Below, in pieces: positions 60,168 to 64,000 of a stretch of DNA of 64,000 nucleotides (the first letter of the stretch is position 1; every line of letters begins with the position of its first letter). Under the pieces are notes generated by a model. It saw only the letters and a program-made list of their open reading frames with translations. It had not been told where the DNA came from and searched no databases. The translations under genes were made by a program, and so were the position numbers. Source of the DNA: Paenibacillus chibensis (GTDB lineage: Bacteria; Bacillota; Bacilli; Paenibacillales; Paenibacillaceae); assembly GCF_004001045.1 (NCBI RefSeq), contig NZ_BIMK01000032.1:38768-102767 (forward strand), given 5' to 3'.

Positions 60168-62825
60168 TTATGAGCTGATCCGGTTCTGCTGCTGATACTG
60201 CTCCAGCGAAACCAGTACTTCACGCGGTTTGCTGCCCTCATACGGCCCGATGATACCTCTGGCCTCCATGGAGTCAATCAATCTGGCTGCACGCGTATAG
60301 CCTACTCTCATTCTTCTCTGCAGCAGTGATACCGAGGCCTGCTTCGCTTCCAGGACGATCTGCACGGCCTGATCGTAGAGCTCATCCAGTTCCTCGTCAC
60401 CACCAGACTGGCTCTCATCCACTTCGGGAACCAGCGATTCATCGTATTTCGCTTCGCCTTGCTCGCGTACATAATTCACGATGGTTTCCACTTCCTGGTC
60501 GGTCATGAAAGCCCCCTGAACGCGTATCGGCTTTGATGATCCCATCGGCATAAAGAGCATATCGCCTCGGCCAAGCAGCTTCTCCGCCCCTGCCATATCC
60601 AGTATCGTTCTGGAATCGACCTGCGAGGAGACGCCGAACGCGATTCGGGATGGAATATTGGCTTTGATGACGCCGGTAATAACGTCAACCGATGGCCGCT
60701 GCGTAGCGATGATCAAGTGAATGCCTGCGGCACGCGCCATCTGGGCCAGGCGTGTAATCGCCTCCTCCACGTCATGGGCGGCGACCATCATCAAATCCGC
60801 CAGCTCGTCCACGATTACGACGATGTAAGGCAGTACGGCCGGCAGGTTGTCCTTCATCAGATTGTTATAGCCTTCGATGTTGCGCGTGCCTGATTTGGAG
60901 AACAGCTCATAGCGCTTCTCCATCTCGACGACGATCTTTTTGAGCGCCAGAGAAGCGCGCTTGGGATCCGTCACCACCGGCGCCATCAGATGCGGGATAC
61001 CGTTGTATACGTTCAGTTCGACCATCTTGGGATCGACCATCAAAAACTTGACTTCATCCGGCTTGGCTTTGTACAAAATGCTGGTAATAATGCCGTTGAT
61101 GCACACCGATTTACCCGAACCTGTAGCCCCGGCCACAAGCAAGTGGGGCATTTTGGCCAGGTTGCCGACGATGGTCTGGCCCGATATGTCCCTGCCGAAA
61201 GCAATGGACAGCTTCGACTGGGCATCCTGGAAAATCGGCGTTTCCATGACTTCGCGCATCGTAACCAGGGATACTTCGTTATTCGGAACTTCGATCCCGA
61301 TGGCGGATTTCCCCGGAATCGGCGCTTCCATACGGATATCCTTGGCTGCAAGCGCAAGCGCAATGTCATCCGTCAGGTTGACGATCCGGCTTACCTTAAC
61401 CCCGATATCCGGTTGAATTTCATACCTGGTTACGGCTGGTCCGCGGACCACTTCCAGTACTTTGGCGCGCACGCCGAAGCTCTCCAGCGTCGCCTCAAGT
61501 TTGCGGGCGGTCTGCATGTAATCATTCTGATCACCGGCCTTTCCGCTATTTTGCGGTTTAGCCAAAAGCTTGAACGGAGGAAGCTTGTAAGGCTTCGGCG
61601 GTGGAGCGGGCGGCGTGGTCGCCATAAATTCCGCCTCGCCTTCCCCTTCCGCGGGAGCCGCTTCCCCTGTGGATGCGTTATGGGTACCAACCAAAGCGGA
61701 TTCGGGTTCCATCGCGTCCTGAAATCCGTCATGCTCATGCGATGACGGGATGGGATCTAGCATCGGTTCATTGTCATCCCAATCCTCATCCTCTGCATTC
61801 CCTTCTGATTTCACCTGTTCGAAGAAATCCCGGATGATCGGAGATGGCGAATGATCCTCCTCCTCCCTTGGCCAATGCTCCACGGGCGGCGAGTCGTCCT
61901 CCGGTTCTTCCTCGTATTTGTACACGGGAGCATGTCCCCCGGCATTTCCGGAATGTTTGCCGATCGGCTCCAAGATATCGTTGCCATCCAGCTCATCTTC
62001 CTCACCTTGCAGGGGCGCGTGCTCTGGCTTCACGAATTTGCTGCCGAAGAGTTGAAAAAACACCGGCGTCGAACGTTTGGCTTTTGGCGGCACAAAGTCT
62101 TCCAGCTCGTCCTCTTCATCCTCGTCCGGAAGCTGCAGCTGCCGTTTGCGGGTCGCTGTTTTTGGAGCGGTAGCGACCGCATGGCGCTTTTGATCCACCA
62201 TTCTCTTTTGCATATTGCTGCCCGCCTGAACCACGCGCTTGCGTATAATTCGCATCAGGTCCACGTAAGACAGATTCGTTATCAGCATAAAACTGATGAT
62301 AAACATGACGATCATTAGCAGCTTGGTTCCCGGGTTCCCGAACAGCCAGAACAGCATGGCATACTGAATCGCCCCGGCATAACCGCCGCTGATATCCTTA
62401 TTCATCATGGAATGATCTTTGGAAGCCGTAGACGATATTAAAGCGCCATCCAAATCATTATGTACTTGAGATATAATATGTCCTGCGCTTAAGCCGGGGA
62501 CAGAAGATAGCTTCTTTTCCAAAGATGAAACGCTGCTCATGAGCGTCAAAGCCAGGATCAACAGCACGATCCCGCTTTTTCGCGTGCTCCAGCGACTGGG
62601 CCACTTCCGTTGAATCATCACGGCGAGTCCCAGATAAATGCCTATAAGAGGAATTACAAAATAGAATCGGCCAAGGAGAAGTCCGAACATTTTGGATAAA
62701 GACCACCCTACCGCCGCTTCGCCGGATAAGGCGATGACAGAAAGGGTGATCAGAATAATACCGTAGATTTCGTATTTCAGAACATTGGTCAGCAAAGCCT
62801 TTTTCCTTTTTTTGCGTTTGGCCAA
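60168..62825 (-). CDS. FtsK/SpoIIIE-type DNA translocase
   Basis: This is an 885-aa membrane-anchored DNA pump that moves chromosome into the forespore or clears it from division septa. Four membrane segments lie in about 20-190. A long acidic linker (200-430) is rich in Glu, Asp and Pro. The motor has Walker A VAGATGSGKSVC (about 563-574) and Walker B VIVDELADLMM. The C-terminal gamma domain (about 820-880; AKQASVSLLQRRMRVGYTRA) recognises SRS/KOPS sequences. Longer than B. subtilis SpoIIIE by roughly 100 residues, almost all in the linker. The start is TTG behind GGGGGTGA. Position after tepA-ylzJ points to SpoIIIE rather than SftA. Confidence 0.93.
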   Translation of the reverse strand: MAKRKKRKKALLTNVLKYEIYGIILITLSVIALSGEAAVGWSLSKMFGLLLGRFYFVIPLIGIYLGLAVMIQRKWPSRWSTRKSGIVLLILALTLMSSVSSLEKKLSSVPGLSAGHIISQVHNDLDGALISSTASKDHSMMNKDISGGYAGAIQYAMLFWLFGNPGTKLLMIVMFIISFMLITNLSYVDLMRIIRKRVVQAGSNMQKRMVDQKRHAVATAPKTATRKRQLQLPDEDEEDELEDFVPPKAKRSTPVFFQLFGSKFVKPEHAPLQGEEDELDGNDILEPIGKHSGNAGGHAPVYKYEEEPEDDSPPVEHWPREEEDHSPSPIIRDFFEQVKSEGNAEDEDWDDNEPMLDPIPSSHEHDGFQDAMEPESALVGTHNASTGEAAPAEGEGEAEFMATTPPAPPPKPYKLPPFKLLAKPQNSGKAGDQNDYMQTARKLEATLESFGVRAKVLEVVRGPAVTRYEIQPDIGVKVSRIVNLTDDIALALAAKDIRMEAPIPGKSAIGIEVPNNEVSLVTMREVMETPIFQDAQSKLSIAFGRDISGQTIVGNLAKMPHLLVAGATGSGKSVCINGIITSILYKAKPDEVKFLMVDPKMVELNVYNGIPHLMAPVVTDPKRASLALKKIVVEMEKRYELFSKSGTRNIEGYNNLMKDNLPAVLPYIVVIVDELADLMMVAAHDVEEAITRLAQMARAAGIHLIIATQRPSVDVITGVIKANIPSRIAFGVSSQVDSRTILDMAGAEKLLGRGDMLFMPMGSSKPIRVQGAFMTDQEVETIVNYVREQGEAKYDESLVPEVDESQSGGDEELDELYDQAVQIVLEAKQASVSLLQRRMRVGYTRAARLIDSMEARGIIGPYEGSKPREVLVSLEQYQQQNRISS

Positions 62826-62904
62826 AACTTGTCACCCCCGGAATCCCATTATACCATATAATACCGTGGGCACCTATGTTCTGTTTTTCGAAACGAGCTA
62901 GTTT

Positions 62905-63123
62905 TTAACTGGAGGGAACGTACTGTATAATCTGACCCGGGGCAAAGGCCGGATTGAGGTAATTGTCTAGCGGACCGTCCAGCAGCCGTATGATCTGCGC
63001 CCGATTGAAATCCAAAGGACGAACCTCCATCAAAACGCCTTTTACCCGCACCTCGGCCGATGGATCCTCTTCCCCCCGGTGCTCCCACACGTCTTCAAGC
63101 GGCATGATCGTATGCAGGGTCAT
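62905..63123 (-). CDS. ylzJ: YlzJ-like protein
   Basis: This is a 72-aa soluble protein of unknown function found between tepA and ftsK/spoIIIE in Bacillales. Pattern: MTLHTIMPLEDVWE at the start, VKGVLMEVRPLD in the middle and NPAFAPGQIIQYVPS at the end. Its ATG overlaps the tepA stop by four bases, so translation is coupled. No membrane segment or signal. Confidence 0.9.
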   Translation of the reverse strand: MTLHTIMPLEDVWEHRGEEDPSAEVRVKGVLMEVRPLDFNRAQIIRLLDGPLDNYLNPAFAPGQIIQYVPSS

Positions 63124-63881
63124 TGTTTGATCCCCTCCGCTTCCAGCGATCTCTTGCCGTCGTCGATCAGCCGGTTCAGCTTCGCCAGTGCCTGTCCGAT
63201 GCCTCCCACTTCGTCCATCAGCCCGTATTTGACGGCATCCAGCCCACCCACGGGTGTGCCCACATCGCGATTCAGCTCCCCTGTCCGGAACATCAATTCT
63301 TTAAACTTGCTTTCCGTGATGCGTGAATGAGAAGTCACGAACCGCACAACGCGCTCCTGCATTTTCTCCATATACTCAAAGGTTTGCGGCACCCCGATGA
63401 CGAGGCCGTTCAGCCGGATCGGATGTATGGTCATCGTCGCGCTTTCCGCGATAATCGAGTAGGTAGAGGACACCGCGATGGGGACGCCGATGCTATGTCC
63501 GCCGCCAACGACCACGGTTACGGTCGGCTTCGTCAAGGAAGCGATCATTTCGGCAATGGCCAGTCCCGCCTCCACATCCCCGCCAACCGTATTCAAAATA
63601 ATGAGGATTCCGTCAATATTTTTATTTTGCTCCGCCGCCACCAGGGTCGGAATGAGATGCTCATACTTTGTCGTTTTATTTTGCGGAGGAAGGACCATAT
63701 GTCCCTCGATTTGTCCCACAATCGTCATACAAAAAATGTTGGATTCATTCGCTGCGGGCACATTCATTTGGCCCAGCTGCTGAATCGCATCCAGTGCCGC
63801 CTTCGTTTGGTTTTCAGGCTGCTGTTCGTCCGGCATTGCCGGCGATTCTTCCATATGGGGTTGTCCTTGTTGATGCGACAT
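63120..63881 (-). CDS. tepA: TepA, ClpP-like translocation-enhancing protein
   Basis: This is a 253-aa ClpP/SppA-fold serine protease (B. subtilis TepA/YlfB), reported to aid protein export and to degrade spore proteins or signal peptides. The catalytic Ser is in GGGHSIGVPIAVS (about 131-143), and the His in ATMTIHPIR. Asp is expected in the NRDVGTPVGGLDAV region. A flexible Pro/Gln-rich N-terminus (1-40) is usual. AAAGGATGG precedes the ATG. The gene beyond 63881 is not in the window; the last 119 bases show nothing I can name. Confidence 0.9.
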   Translation of the reverse strand: MSHQQGQPHMEESPAMPDEQQPENQTKAALDAIQQLGQMNVPAANESNIFCMTIVGQIEGHMVLPPQNKTTKYEHLIPTLVAAEQNKNIDGILIILNTVGGDVEAGLAIAEMIASLTKPTVTVVVGGGHSIGVPIAVSSTYSIIAESATMTIHPIRLNGLVIGVPQTFEYMEKMQERVVRFVTSHSRITESKFKELMFRTGELNRDVGTPVGGLDAVKYGLMDEVGGIGQALAKLNRLIDDGKRSLEAEGIKQ

Positions 63882-64000
63882 GCTTTACCCATCCTTTCAG
63901 TAAGCGGGATATATTCATGCTGCTTAGTATGGCGGTTCCAAGAGTGATATTATTCCTTCTTTGATTTCCACACTTTGCGAGTAAAACACCTGGTATGAAA

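Overview
The window is a stretch of chromosome from a spore-forming Firmicute, most probably a Paenibacillus or close relative. The evidence is the sporulation and germination genes (spoVS, sleB, an FtsK/SpoIIIE translocase, tepA-ylzJ), the Bacillales gene order tepA-ylzJ-ftsK ... ymfF-H-I-J-K-rodZ ... pgsA-cinA-recA-recX-rny-ymdB-spoVS-dipeptidase-korAB-miaB-ricA, a putative bacillithiol disulfide reductase (ypdA), a YesMN two-component system beside an Lpl-type sugar importer, and an SLH-domain protein. Most genes lie on the minus strand. No tRNA, rRNA, insertion sequence, prophage or CRISPR array was seen.

Layout. 1-6.1 kb: a 29-codon gene with its own promoter and terminators, an ArsR/DUF2087 regulator with palindromic operators, ypdA, a DUF441 membrane protein, a half ABC exporter, a conserved unknown, a Nudix hydrolase and a HesB-like protein. 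6.2-10.4 kb: a BmrC/BmrD-type heterodimeric drug exporter behind a leader with a short ORF and an intrinsic terminator, which looks like a ribosome-controlled attenuator. 10.5-19.6 kb: a MidA-like methyltransferase with C-terminal TPR-like repeats, then a five-gene minus-strand cluster of two sugar permeases, a solute-binding lipoprotein, a response regulator and a histidine kinase, with a cre-like site in front. 19.6-25.5 kb: an SLH/PrcB-like secreted protein, an orphan helical protein with a HEPN-type Rx4H motif, an ABC-2 exporter pair, and argS behind an arginine T-box (specifier CGC). 25-35 kb: a PqqD-like/OPT transporter pair, a Cys-rich copper-binding protein, a COG0523 metallochaperone, a MoaB/Mog protein, a lipoprotein, a quinone-oxidoreductase-like protein, an NrtR-like Nudix protein followed by pncB, a thioesterase and an acetyltransferase.

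35-64 kb is core: ricA-miaB, pduL, korAB, dipeptidase, spoVS (sigma-H promoter), ymdB (which appears to start at ATT), rny, recX, recA (LexA box, TTG start), cinA, pgsA, yajQ, a 53-aa membrane protein, rodZ, ymfK-J-I-H-F, sleB (sigma-G promoter), a divergent HxlR / MFS-aldo-keto reductase module, ftsK, ylzJ and tepA.

I did not find a clearly new multi-gene system. The most interesting signals are regulatory or small: the bmr-type leader, the 29-codon stand-alone gene, the ATT start of ymdB, the OPT/PqqD pairing, the orphan HEPN-like protein, and a large imperfect hairpin downstream of spoVS.
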